Source of the DNA: Streptomyces achromogenes
Lineage (GTDB): Bacteria > Actinomycetota > Actinomycetes > Streptomycetales > Streptomycetaceae
DNA: 64,000 nucleotides
Assembly: GCF_030816715.1 (NCBI RefSeq)
Contig: NZ_JAUSYH010000001.1
Coordinates: forward strand, 2,666,001 to 2,730,000
Direction of reading: 5' to 3'
The notes beneath the pieces are model-generated. The model was not told where the DNA came from and searched no databases. It worked only from the letters and a program-made list of their open reading frames with translations. Of this stretch, positions 51,269 through 59,810 are shown in pieces. Numbering within the stretch: the stretch's first letter is position 1; each line of letters begins with the position of its first letter. The position numbers and the translations under genes were made by a program.

Positions 51269-53011
51269 TCAGGCCGTGACGGTCTCGGCCGGGAGGGCCA
51301 GGTCCAGGTCCACCGGGCGGGCGTCGCCCGCGTGGGTGGCGGAGCTCGCCAGGGGGCCGTGGCCCACGGCCTTCGCGGCGAGAACGTAGGGCCCCTGGGC
51401 CGGGACGGCGAGGGCGTAGCTGCCGTCCGGCTCCGAGAGGGTCGCGCCCGCCTGACGGCCGCGGCGGTCGATGAGGGTGACCCTGGCGCGGGCGACGGGG
51501 ACGCCGTGGGCGTCCAGCACCCGGCCGCGGAAGCCCCGCAGGGCCTCCTCGGCGCGCGCCGGCACGGCGTCCTCCTCGCTGCTGGCGCGCAGCCGCAGGG
51601 CGTCCGAGGGGCGCTGCTGCCGGGGCAGGAACAGCGCGAGGACCAGGCCGATCGCGACGGCGGCGGTGGCGATCAGGAAGGAGACGCGGAAGCCGTGCAT
51701 GGTCGGCACGGCGACGCCGCCGACGTCGTTCGCGGTGTTGGCGAGCACCATGCCGATGACGGCGCTGGACACCGACGTCCCGATGGACCGCATGAGGGTG
51801 TTGAGGCCGTTGGCCGCGCCGGTCTCGGAGGCCGGGACCGCGCCGACGATCAGCGCGGGCAGCGAGGAGTAGGCGAGGCCGATGCCCGCCCCGAGGACGA
51901 CCGCGATGACGAGGCTCTGCCAGGCGGCGCTCATCAGGCCGAGGCCGGCGCCGTAGCCGATCGCGATGATCAGCATGCCGAGGATCAGGGTGACCTTGGG
52001 GCCGTACCTGGCGGACAGACGGGCGTAGACGGGCGCGGTGACCATCATCGTCAGGCCGAGCGGTGCGACGAGCAGGCCGGCGACGACCATCGACTGACCG
52101 AGGCCGTAGCCGGTGGCCTTCGGCAGCTGGAGCAGCTGCGGCAGAACCAGGGAGACGACGTAGAACGAGACGCCGACCATGATCGAGGCCAGGTTGGTGA
52201 AGAGGACGGCCGGGCGGGCCGTGGTGCGCAGGTCCACCAGCGGGGCCTTCACGCGCAGCTCCATGACGCCCCACAGGACGAGGACGACGGCCGCGGCGGC
52301 GAACAGGCCGAGGGTGGTGCCGGAGGTCCAGCCCCAGTCGCTGCCCTTGGTGATGGGCAGCAGGAACAGGACGAGGCCGGCGGAGAGGCCGATCGCTCCG
52401 AGGACGTCGAAGGTGCCTTCCGCGCGCGCCGGGGACTCGGGGACGACGAGGAGGGTGAGGGCGATGGCGAGCGCGCCGAGGCCGGCGGCGCCGTAGAAGA
52501 GGGCGTGCCAGTCGGCGTGCTGGGCGACCAGGGCCGCGAGGGGGAGGGCGAGGCCGCCGCCGACGCCGATCGAGGAGCTCATCAGGGCCATGGCCGAGCC
52601 GAGCTTCTCGCGCGGCAGCATGTCCCGCATCAGGCCGATGCCGAGCGGGATCGCGCCCATGGCGAAGCCCTGGAGGGTGCGGCCGGCGATCATCGTGATC
52701 AGGTCGCTGGTGAGCGCGCTGACCAGGGCGCCGACGACCATGACGGCGAGGCTGGCGATGAGCAGACGGCGCTTGCCGTACAGGTCGCCGAGGCGGCCCA
52801 TGATCGGGGTGGCCACGGCGCCGGAGAGCAGGGTGGAGGTCAGGACCCAGGTGGCGTTGCTGGGCGAGGTGCCCAGCAGCTGGGGAAGGTCTTTGATGAC
52901 CGGGACGAGCAGGGTCTGCATGACCGCGACCACGATGCCCGCGAAGGCGAGGACCGGGACCACGGCTCCGCTCGCTTCGCGGGTGGGCCGGTCCGTCGTC
53001 GTGTGCGTCAT
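51269..53011 (-). CDS. MFS exporter fused to a carboxypeptidase-regulatory-like domain
   Basis: A 580-residue protein. Residues 1-480 are a DHA2-type (about 14-helix) drug exporter: MGRLGDLYGKRRLL in the 2-3 loop and GRTLQGFAMGAIPLGIGLMRD near motif C. After LALFLPRQQRP comes a hydrophilic linker, then about 80 residues reading FRGRVLDAHGVPVARARVTLIDRRGRQAGATLSEPDGSYALAVPAQGPYVLAAKA. This is the CarboxypepD_reg/CNA-B-like beta sandwich. Its function in a transporter is unknown. Start ATG 53011, GGAGG upstream. Divergent from the second MFS gene. Confidence 0.88.
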   Translation of the reverse strand: MTHTTTDRPTREASGAVVPVLAFAGIVVAVMQTLLVPVIKDLPQLLGTSPSNATWVLTSTLLSGAVATPIMGRLGDLYGKRRLLIASLAVMVVGALVSALTSDLITMIAGRTLQGFAMGAIPLGIGLMRDMLPREKLGSAMALMSSSIGVGGGLALPLAALVAQHADWHALFYGAAGLGALAIALTLLVVPESPARAEGTFDVLGAIGLSAGLVLFLLPITKGSDWGWTSGTTLGLFAAAAVVLVLWGVMELRVKAPLVDLRTTARPAVLFTNLASIMVGVSFYVVSLVLPQLLQLPKATGYGLGQSMVVAGLLVAPLGLTMMVTAPVYARLSARYGPKVTLILGMLIIAIGYGAGLGLMSAAWQSLVIAVVLGAGIGLAYSSLPALIVGAVPASETGAANGLNTLMRSIGTSVSSAVIGMVLANTANDVGGVAVPTMHGFRVSFLIATAAVAIGLVLALFLPRQQRPSDALRLRASSEEDAVPARAEEALRGFRGRVLDAHGVPVARARVTLIDRRGRQAGATLSEPDGSYALAVPAQGPYVLAAKAVGHGPLASSATHAGDARPVDLDLALPAETVTA

Positions 53012-53338
53012 GAGGGGGTGCCTCCGGGCGGTGGTTCGGCGATTACATGGGAGCTGAACCTGTATGCACGGGCAACTATTCCGATGCTTCGGCGTACTAA
53101 CGAATTCTTTATCTTCTCTTGACCCCGGCACCACGTCCGCCCCACTTCCCCCTCCTCTTCCCCTCCCCTCCTCTCCCTCCCCCTCCCCTTCCTCTTCCTC
53201 TCCCTCCGGGCGTTCCCCTTCCTCTCCCTCCGGGCGGCGTCCGCCCTCGACTCCGACCTGCGTCCGCCCTCGACTCCGACTCGCGTCCGTGGACCTAGGT
53301 CGAAAAACCGATGCAAGGGGCACAACCCGGTTGAGACC
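53012..53338. other. Divergent promoter region of two MFS genes
   Basis: 327 bases. Near the left gene TGTATGCACGGGCAACTA (53061-53078) partly matches a MarR-type dyad. A long pyrimidine tract fills the middle (listed separately). Near the right gene are palindromes GACCTAGGTC (53292-53301) and CAACCCGGTTG (53323-53333), the latter 5 bases before the ATG. No coding sequence seen. Confidence 0.55.
53145..53207 (+). repeat. 63-nt uninterrupted pyrimidine tract
   Basis: Sixty-three consecutive C/T bases, extended by a further pyrimidine block to about 53231 after a GGGCG interruption. Homopurine-homopyrimidine runs of this length can form triplex DNA and are rare in coding DNA. Confidence 0.85.
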
Positions 53339-54772
53339 ATGACGCCCATGCTGGAGACCGCTGCCACCGCCCGCGCCCGGAGATCCCCTCGCACCGCTCC
53401 CCCCGCCTGGCTGCTCGTGGCGCTCGCCTGCGCCGGACAGTTCCTCGTCGTGCTCGACGTGTCCGTGGTCAACGTGGCCCTGCCGTCGATGCGGGCGGAC
53501 CTCGGCATGACCTCCTCCGGGCTGCAGTGGGTGGTGAACGCCTACTCCATGGCCTTCGCCGGGTTCATGCTGCTCGGCGGCCGGGCCGGCGACCTGTACG
53601 GGCGCAAGCGGATGTTCCTCACCGGGCTCTCCCTGTTCACCCTGGCCTCGCTGGCCGGCGGCCTGGCGCAGAGCGGCTGGCAGCTGCTGCTCGCCCGGGC
53701 CGTCCAGGGGCTCGGCGCCGCGGTGCTGGCCCCGGCCACCCTGACGATCGTCACCGCCGCCGTGCCCGAGGGCGCCGCGCGGGCGCGGGCCATCGCGACC
53801 TGGACGGCGGTCGGCGCGGGCGGCGGGGCCGCGGGGGGACTCGTCGGCGGGGGGCTCGTCGACCTGCTGTCCTGGCGCTGGGTGCTGCTGATCAACGTGC
53901 CGGTCGGCGTGCTGGTGCTGGCCGGCTCGCTGCGCCGGCTCGCCGAGAGCCGGACCGGGGACGGACGACGCCTGGACCTGCCGGGCGCGCTGCTGGTCAC
54001 GGCCGGCCTCGCCACCCTGGCCTACGGCATCTCGCGGACCGAGTCCGAGGGATGGACCGCGTCGGCCGCCCTCGTGCCGCTGGCCGCCGGGCTCGCCCTG
54101 GTCGCGCTGTTCCTCGTGGTCGAGGCCCGGACGGCGGCCCCGCTGATGCCGCTCGGCCTGTTCCGGCTGCGGACGGTGTCCGCGGCGAACGCGGCCATGT
54201 TCGTGAACGGCTCGGCCATGTTCTCGATGTGGTTCTTCCTGACCCTGTACCTGCAGAACGCGCTGGGCTACACCCCGCTGGAAGCGGGGCTGGCGCTGGT
54301 GCCCAGCTCCCTGGCCATCGTCGTCGGCTCCAAACTCGCCCCCCGGCTGATGCGCGTCGCCGGCGCCCGCACCGTGGCCGTGCTGGGCACGCTGCTGGCG
54401 GCGACCGGGTTCGGCTGGCAGTCGACGATGCGGATGGACGACGGGTACGTCACCGGGATCATGCTGCCGGGCGTGCTGATGATGCTGGGCGGCGGCCTGG
54501 GCTCGACCCCGCTCGCCTCGCTGGCCACGTCCGGCGCCGGGCCGGGCGAGGCCGGGCTGGTGTCCGGCCTGGTCAACACCTCCCGCACGATGGGCGGCTC
54601 GCTGGGCCTGGCGGTGCTGTCGGCGCTGGCCGCCTCCCGCACCGCGGGCCGCGGCACCCCGCAGGCGCTGACCGAGGGGTACGCCCTGGCGTTCCGCGCG
54701 GGCGCGGGGGTGCTGCTGGCGGGGGCGGCGCTGATGCTGCTGTGGCTGCCGCGGAGAATCCCGGCCCGCTGA
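53339..54772 (+). CDS. DHA2-family (EmrB/QacA-type) MFS drug exporter
   Basis: A 477-residue 14-helix exporter. TM1 has LVALACAGQFLVVLDVSVVNVALPSM, the DHA2 motif D1 with its Asp. The 2-3 loop is GGRAGDLYGRKRM. Motif C-like VGAGGGAAGGLVGGGLVDLLSWRWVLLINVPVG follows. Highly typical of antibiotic exporters. Its own promoter region has two short palindromes, so a local repressor not encoded next to it may control it. Confidence 0.92.
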   Translation: MTPMLETAATARARRSPRTAPPAWLLVALACAGQFLVVLDVSVVNVALPSMRADLGMTSSGLQWVVNAYSMAFAGFMLLGGRAGDLYGRKRMFLTGLSLFTLASLAGGLAQSGWQLLLARAVQGLGAAVLAPATLTIVTAAVPEGAARARAIATWTAVGAGGGAAGGLVGGGLVDLLSWRWVLLINVPVGVLVLAGSLRRLAESRTGDGRRLDLPGALLVTAGLATLAYGISRTESEGWTASAALVPLAAGLALVALFLVVEARTAAPLMPLGLFRLRTVSAANAAMFVNGSAMFSMWFFLTLYLQNALGYTPLEAGLALVPSSLAIVVGSKLAPRLMRVAGARTVAVLGTLLAATGFGWQSTMRMDDGYVTGIMLPGVLMMLGGGLGSTPLASLATSGAGPGEAGLVSGLVNTSRTMGGSLGLAVLSALAASRTAGRGTPQALTEGYALAFRAGAGVLLAGAALMLLWLPRRIPAR

Positions 54773-54823
54773 GGCAACGATCCGGGCCTCTCGTGGCCTC
54801 CTTTGAACATCTAGGAGGTGCCC

Positions 54824-55366
54824 ATGGGGGATCGGGAACAGGACGGGGACACGGAGTTCCAGGCATTCGTCGTCGGCCGCTGGCCACGGCTGATGCGCAC
54901 GGCGTTTCTCCTCACCGGGGAGCAGCACGCCGCCGAGGACCTGGTCCAGTCGACGCTGGAACAGGTCTACGTCGCCTGGCGCAGAGTCCGCGCGGCGGAC
55001 GAGCCGGAGGCGTACGTACGGCGCGTGATGGTCAACGCGCACGCCCGCAGGCACCGCAAGAAGCTCCGCGAACTGCTCGCCCCGAGGGACGACGGACCGG
55101 GTCTCGCCCACGAGACCCCGGCCCCCGGCGACCTGATCGCGCGGGCCGACGACCGGCAGACCCTGCTGCGGGCGCTGGCCGCGCTGCCGCCACGGCAGCG
55201 GGCGGCGGTGGTGCTGCGCTACTGGGAGGACCTGACGGAGACGCAGACGGCCGAGGCGATGGGCTGTTCCGTGGGCACGGTGAAGAGCAACGCGGCCAAG
55301 GGGATCGCGAAGCTCCGCGCCATACCGGAACTGGCGGACGGCGTGATGTACGGAGGGCGGAAGTGA
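54824..55366 (+). CDS. SigE-family RNA polymerase sigma factor (ECF)
   Basis: A 180-residue sigma factor of the SigE subfamily common in Streptomyces. Region 2: FVVGRWPRLMRTAFLLTGEQHAAEDLVQSTLEQVYVAWRRV. Region 4: LAALPPRQRAAVVLRYWEDLTETQTAEAMGCSVGTVKSNAAKGIAKLR. The ATG 54824 is placed 5 bases after a perfect AGGAGG. Its stop shares a base with the next start (TGATG), so a membrane partner is co-translated. Regulation by that partner is likely but unproven. Confidence 0.92.
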   Translation: MGDREQDGDTEFQAFVVGRWPRLMRTAFLLTGEQHAAEDLVQSTLEQVYVAWRRVRAADEPEAYVRRVMVNAHARRHRKKLRELLAPRDDGPGLAHETPAPGDLIARADDRQTLLRALAALPPRQRAAVVLRYWEDLTETQTAEAMGCSVGTVKSNAAKGIAKLRAIPELADGVMYGGRK

Positions 55367-56193
55367 TGGGCGCGGACCGGGAGACGAACCACGACATGGC
55401 GGCACACGACATCGCCTTCCTGCTGGCCGACGCCGCGGACGAGGTGGAGATCGGCATAGCCCCCACCCAGGCCCTGATCCGCGGCGGCCGCCGGCGCAGA
55501 GCCCGCCGCTGGGCGGTCGCGGCGGCCACCGCCCTGGTGGTCGTCGGCTCGACGGGGGCGCTTGCGGTCACCGGGCTGCCGGGCGGTGACGGGGACCGGG
55601 CGACGCCCGCGGCGACGGAGCGGGTCACCGAGACGCCGACGCCGTTCCAGCCGGACAACCGGGTCACCCTCGCGAGCGGCACGGACGGCGGCCGGGAATG
55701 GCGGGTCACCCTCGACGTCTGGCCGGCGCCGATCGACGTTCAGGACGCCAGGGCCTCCATGAACGCGATGGCGGAGTACGACCAGTCCCCCGCGGGCGTG
55801 CGCACGCCCGCGGACCTGGTCGGCAAGAGCGCCTACTTCGTGCACCGCAGCACCGGTGAGGAGGCGACCGCCCGCACGGTGATGGTCCTGCACGGTCTGA
55901 CCGGGAAGGGCGACGCCCTCTCGGGCAGGAAGATCAACGCCCTCGCGTACCGGCTCGGCACCTACGCCGAGAAGTCCGACCGGCTGGTGATCGGCCAGGT
56001 GGCCAAGACCGCCCGACAGGTGACGTGCACCTGGAAGAACGGCACGAAGACCGTGATCAGCAGGGTCCCCGCGACCACCGGCGTGCGCGCCGACGTCCCG
56101 ACCGTCCGCACGGTCGACAGCTCCCCCTACAACTGGTTCGTCTGCCTGGCCCCCCGGGGCACCGCGTACGCGTCGGCGGAGGTGACGCGCTAG
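55366..56193 (+). CDS. Membrane protein partner of the sigma factor (putative anti-sigma-like)
   Basis: A 275-residue single-pass protein. A cytoplasmic N-terminus of about 50 residues (DIAFLLADAADEVEIGIAPTQALIRGGRRRRARR) precedes one membrane helix (WAVAAATALVVVGSTGALAV). The rest, about 200 residues, is extracellular with no motif recognised. The N-terminal block is the usual partner architecture in SigE-family operons. Translation is coupled to the sigma gene. Not a zinc anti-sigma (no HxxxCxxC). Confidence 0.78.
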   Translation: MGADRETNHDMAAHDIAFLLADAADEVEIGIAPTQALIRGGRRRRARRWAVAAATALVVVGSTGALAVTGLPGGDGDRATPAATERVTETPTPFQPDNRVTLASGTDGGREWRVTLDVWPAPIDVQDARASMNAMAEYDQSPAGVRTPADLVGKSAYFVHRSTGEEATARTVMVLHGLTGKGDALSGRKINALAYRLGTYAEKSDRLVIGQVAKTARQVTCTWKNGTKTVISRVPATTGVRADVPTVRTVDSSPYNWFVCLAPRGTAYASAEVTR

Positions 56194-56253
56194 TGCCGTG
56201 CCGGGCGGCGCGAGCCGGTGAACCTTTCCGGTCACGGCACCGGAGGGGGCGGT

Positions 56254-56259
56254 TAGGGT
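56254..56259 (+). promoter_or_regulatory. -10 box of the amidase gene, leaderless spacing
   Basis: TAGGGT, last base 8 nt before GTG 56267. It makes GTG 56267 the start, because the in-frame GTG at 56258 overlaps the hexamer. Confidence 0.5.
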
Positions 56260-56266
56260 GGCAGGC

Positions 56267-57247
56267 GTGTCGTACCCAGGCTCGCACTCCGACCCCTCCG
56301 ACCCCTCCGACCCCTCCGGGCCGTCCGGTTCCTTCGGCTCCCCGCAGCCCCGCCGTTCCCGCCTGCGGCGTCCGGTGACGGTGGGGCTGGCGTTGCTGGT
56401 GCCCGGGGCGCTGCTGGGCTGGCTGGCGTACGAGGCGCTGGGCGCGCCGGGGAGCGGGGGCGCAGGAGGCGGGGCGGCCGGAGCCGGTGCTTCCTCGAGC
56501 GCCGGCGCCACGGTCGGGGCCGGCGGGGACGCGAAGCCGAACACGCTCGCCGCGTCGCCGAGCCGGGCCGCCGCTCCCCTCGAGGGCAAGGTCGTCGTCA
56601 TCGACCCCGGGCACAACCCCGCCAACGCCGAGCACGCCTCCGAGATCAACCGCAAGGTTGACATCGGGACCAACTGGAAGGAATGCGACACCACGGGCAC
56701 GTCCACGAACGCCGGTTACAGCGAGGCGACGTTCACGCTGGACGTGGCGCACCGGCTGCGCGCCCTGCTCCAGGAGCAGGGCGCCACGGTGAAGCTGACG
56801 CAGGACGCGGACCGGCCGTTCGGCCCCTGCGTCGACGAGCGTGCCCGGATCGGCAACGCGGCGCACGCCGACGCGGTCGTCTCGATCCACGCGGACGGCG
56901 CCGGGGCCGGGCAGCGCGGCTTCCACGTGATCCTGCCGGGCTCGGTGCACAAGGGCCTGGCGGACAACCGGGCCGTCGTCGCCCCGTCGAAGGAGCTCGG
57001 AGAGCTGATCGCGGGCGACTTCGCCCGCTCCACGGGCACTTCGCCGTCCAACTACGTCGGCGACGGCACCGGTCTCGTCACGCGTGAGGACCTGGGCGGT
57101 CTCAATCTGTCAACGGTTCCCAAGGTGTTCATCGAGTGCGGCAACATGCGCGATACCAAGGACGCGGCACTGCTGACCAGCGGCGCCTGGCGGCAGAAGG
57201 CGGCGCAGGGGATGTCTGAGGGAATCGTGAGTTTCCTGCGCGGGTAG
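56267..57247 (+). CDS. N-acetylmuramoyl-L-alanine amidase (Amidase_3)
   Basis: A 326-residue cell-wall hydrolase cutting the muramic acid-L-Ala bond. A short N-terminal region with Ser-Asp-Pro repeats (SDPSDPSDPSGPSG) precedes a membrane anchor (VTVGLALLVPGALLGWLAYEA). The catalytic domain has zinc ligands in VVVIDPGHNP (His), YSEATFTLDVA (Glu) and VSIHADG (His), and the catalytic Glu in FIECGNMRD. It is therefore membrane-anchored and acts outside. Probably translated from a leaderless mRNA. Confidence 0.92.
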   Translation: MSYPGSHSDPSDPSDPSGPSGSFGSPQPRRSRLRRPVTVGLALLVPGALLGWLAYEALGAPGSGGAGGGAAGAGASSSAGATVGAGGDAKPNTLAASPSRAAAPLEGKVVVIDPGHNPANAEHASEINRKVDIGTNWKECDTTGTSTNAGYSEATFTLDVAHRLRALLQEQGATVKLTQDADRPFGPCVDERARIGNAAHADAVVSIHADGAGAGQRGFHVILPGSVHKGLADNRAVVAPSKELGELIAGDFARSTGTSPSNYVGDGTGLVTREDLGGLNLSTVPKVFIECGNMRDTKDAALLTSGAWRQKAAQGMSEGIVSFLRG

Positions 57248-57425
57248 TGATCAGGGCGCTGATCCCGGCGGACAGTGCGATCGTGCGGACGATAATGTCG
57301 TTCCTACGATGAGGGGCCACCCCCGCGCTTCACACCGGGGCCTGACGGCGACATGGTGACAGCGACGCCTCTACCGCTATGTGTATGCGTGTACCGACGA
57401 CGAGACGACTGACGAAGGACCTGAA

Positions 57426-58262
57426 GTGAATATCCGCTCCCTCACTCGAGGCGACGGCGTGGTGATCGGAGCAGCGGTATTGCTGTTCATCGCGTCGTTC
57501 CTGGACAACTACTCGATCGACGGGATCCCCGACAGCTACGATCTGCCGAACCTCTGGGGCAGCGGGCCGGTCCTGTTCAGCGTCGTCCTGGCGGGCCTGA
57601 TCGGCGCCGCGCTCGTGGTCGTCAGCCGGGCGCTTCCGCAGCCGCCGAAGGTCGCCGGCCTGGAACTCCGCCAGTTCGGCGTGGCTTTCACGGTCTTCGC
57701 CGCCTGGAGCGCGCTCGGCAACATCTTCGACCCGTCCGGTGGTTACGACAACGTCGGTGACAGCTCGAACAGCCCCGACGCCGGCGCGGGCCTGATCCTG
57801 GCCCTCGTCGCCACCCTGCTCCTCGCCGCTGTCGCTGTCGCCACCCCGCTCGTCCCGGCCCTGCAGGCCGCTCTCGTCCCGGCGCCCAGGCCGCAGGCCC
57901 CGCAGCCGTACGGCGCGCAGCCGCCCGCCGGTTACGGCTACCCGGGCGCGCAGCAGCCGTCGGCGTTCGGCGGTCAGCCGCAGGGGCAGCCCGGTCAGCC
58001 GGGCCAGCCGGGTCCGCAGTCGTTCGGCGGCGGTCAGCCGGCTCCGGCGCAGCCGTCCGGCGGGGACTTCTCGCCGTTCTGGTTCGCCGTGCCGGTGCCG
58101 CGTCCGCTGTACGCGGAGGACGGCGCGCCGACGCCGATCGCCGAACTGGCCCCCGGCACCTGGTACCTGGCCGTCGAGCAGGGCGCCCAGGGCCTCGTCG
58201 CCCAGACGCAGGACGGCCGACGCGGCGTCCTGCGGGACTCGTCGGGCATCCAGCGCGGCTGA
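57426..58262 (+). CDS. Membrane protein with Gln/Pro-rich linker (DUF5336-like)
   Basis: A 278-residue protein. Four hydrophobic segments in the first 150 residues (VVIGAAVLLFIASFL, PVLFSVVLAGLIGAALVVV, LRQFGVAFTVFAAWSAL, GLILALVATLLLAAVAVATPL). A disordered linker of GQPGQPGQPGPQ-type repeats follows, then a small C-terminal domain (FWFAVPVPRPLYAEDGAPTPIAELAPGTWYLAVEQGAQGLVAQTQDG). That C-terminal part resembles domains that bind or present proline-rich partners; unproven. The GTG start has AAGGA upstream; a frame 15 codons earlier is open. Confidence 0.75.
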   Translation: MNIRSLTRGDGVVIGAAVLLFIASFLDNYSIDGIPDSYDLPNLWGSGPVLFSVVLAGLIGAALVVVSRALPQPPKVAGLELRQFGVAFTVFAAWSALGNIFDPSGGYDNVGDSSNSPDAGAGLILALVATLLLAAVAVATPLVPALQAALVPAPRPQAPQPYGAQPPAGYGYPGAQQPSAFGGQPQGQPGQPGQPGPQSFGGGQPAPAQPSGGDFSPFWFAVPVPRPLYAEDGAPTPIAELAPGTWYLAVEQGAQGLVAQTQDGRRGVLRDSSGIQRG

Positions 58263-58341
58263 GCCCCGCTCCGCACCACGGTGTGCACGGCCCCTCGCCC
58301 TTCCGGGCGGGGGGCCGTTGCCGTACAGTCGCCCTCTCTGT

Positions 58342-58356
58342 CTGACACACCGTCAG
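58342..58356 (+). promoter_or_regulatory. Palindrome CTGAC-N5-GTCAG before the F420 oxidoreductase
   Basis: TCTGACACACCGTCAGG ends at the ribosome-binding site (AGGAGG, 58355-58360), so a bound repressor would sit between promoter and start. It is nearly identical to the site at 46344-46358. Confidence 0.65.
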
Positions 58357-58365
58357 GAGGCGGGC

Positions 58366-59376
58366 ATGCGGCTCGGTCTGGCGCTCGGCTACTGGGGACG
58401 CGGCCCCTCCCCCGATCATGTGGAGCTGGCCCGCGAGGCGGAACGGCTCGGCTACGACTCCGTGTGGACGGCGGAGTCGTGGGGGTCGGACGTCTTCACC
58501 CCCCTCACCTGGATCGCCGCCCGGACGTCGACGATCAGGCTGGGCACCGCGGTCGCGCAGATGGCGGCCCGCTCCCCCACCACGACCGCGATGCACGCCC
58601 TGACCCTGGACCACCTCTCCGGCGGCCGGGTGATGCTCGGGCTCGGGCTGTCCGGCCCGCAGGTCGTCGAGGGCTGGTACGGCCGGCCGTTCCCGAAGTC
58701 GCCCCTGACGGCGACCCGGGAGTACGTGGACGTCGTGCGGCAGGTGCTGCGGCGGCAGGCTCCGGTGGAGCTCGACGGCCGCTTCCACGCGCACCCCTAC
58801 CGCGGCGCCGACGCGACGGGTCTCGGGCGGCCGTTGAAGTCCATCACCCATCCCCTCCGTGCCGACCTGCCGGTGCTGCTGGGCGCCGAGGGGCCGAAGA
58901 ACGTCGCCCAGACGGTCCGTATCGCCGACGGCTGGCTGCCGCTGTACTGGTCGCCGAATCGTCCGGACGCGTACGGGCCGGCGGTGGCGGAGCTGCCGGA
59001 GGGCTTCCGGGTGGCGCCGCTGGCCCGGGTCAAGGTCTGCGACGACGTCGGCGAGGGCCTGTTGGGCGTGAAGGCCATGCTCGGCTTCTACATCGGCGGC
59101 ATGGGCCACGCCACCCGCAACTTCCACGCCGACCTGATGGCGCGCATGGGCTACGAGGAGGAGGCCCGGCGTGTGCAGGAGCTGTTCCTGGCCGGCCGCC
59201 GCGAGGAGGCCGTGCTCGCCGTGCCGGACGCGTTCGCCGACGAGATCTCCCTCGTCGGCCCGCGCGAACGCATCGCCGAGCGGCTGGAGGTGTGGCGCAA
59301 GGGCCCGGTGACGGATCTGCTGGCGGTCGCACCGGACCCGACGACGCTGCGGGTGCTGGCGGAACTCAACTCCTGA
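58366..59376 (+). CDS. LLM-class F420-dependent oxidoreductase
   Basis: A 336-residue TIM-barrel flavin/F420 monooxygenase-like enzyme. LGLALGYWGRGPSPDHVELAREAERLGYDSVWTAESWGSDVFTPLTWIAARTSTIRLGTAVAQM is the family start. The cofactor region has LGLGLSGPQVVEGWYGRPF, and AEGPKNVAQTVRIADGWLP is characteristic. AGGAGG precedes the ATG. It could use F420H2 produced by the npdG enzyme. The palindrome in its promoter is shared with the MaoC operon, linking it to acyl or steroid metabolism (inference). Confidence 0.9.
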   Translation: MRLGLALGYWGRGPSPDHVELAREAERLGYDSVWTAESWGSDVFTPLTWIAARTSTIRLGTAVAQMAARSPTTTAMHALTLDHLSGGRVMLGLGLSGPQVVEGWYGRPFPKSPLTATREYVDVVRQVLRRQAPVELDGRFHAHPYRGADATGLGRPLKSITHPLRADLPVLLGAEGPKNVAQTVRIADGWLPLYWSPNRPDAYGPAVAELPEGFRVAPLARVKVCDDVGEGLLGVKAMLGFYIGGMGHATRNFHADLMARMGYEEEARRVQELFLAGRREEAVLAVPDAFADEISLVGPRERIAERLEVWRKGPVTDLLAVAPDPTTLRVLAELNS

Positions 59377-59440
59377 CGCGGCCGGTTCCGCGCCGCCCGG
59401 CCCGAGGTTTCATCCGGAATCGAACGGCAATCCGGAGAAC

Positions 59441-59731
59441 ATGTCTCGATATCGCAGTGGTTCCAACTCCGCCGGAACGGTCATCGCGGTGGTAGCGGAC
59501 GTCATGGCCGTCATCCTCGGCCTGTGGATCCTGATGTACCTGCTGGACGCCAACCGGGGCAACGACCTCGTCCAGTTCGTCCATCACGCCGCCAACTGGC
59601 TGGCCGGCTGGTCCCGTGACCTCTTCACGTTCGACGAGGCGTGGGCGAGGGTCGTGGCCGGCTACGGTCTGGCGGCGGTGGTGTACCTGTTCGTCGGCCA
59701 CGCCATCGCGAACCGCGTCCACCGCCACTGA
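59441..59731 (+). CDS. Small membrane protein, 96 aa
   Basis: Two hydrophobic helices (TVIAVVADVMAVILGLWILMYLL and VAGYGLAAVVYLFVGHAIA) separated by an amphipathic loop with NWLAGWSRDLF. Start ATG with GGAGAA upstream. Function unknown; short proteins of this kind are common in actinobacteria. Confidence 0.75.
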   Translation: MSRYRSGSNSAGTVIAVVADVMAVILGLWILMYLLDANRGNDLVQFVHHAANWLAGWSRDLFTFDEAWARVVAGYGLAAVVYLFVGHAIANRVHRH

Positions 59732-59810
59732 CGTCCCCGAGCGCGGTCCGCGCCGCCGATCCCCCAGGTGCGGCGGTCCCGCGCCTGAGGGCGGCGGTCC
59801 GTCCCCTCCC

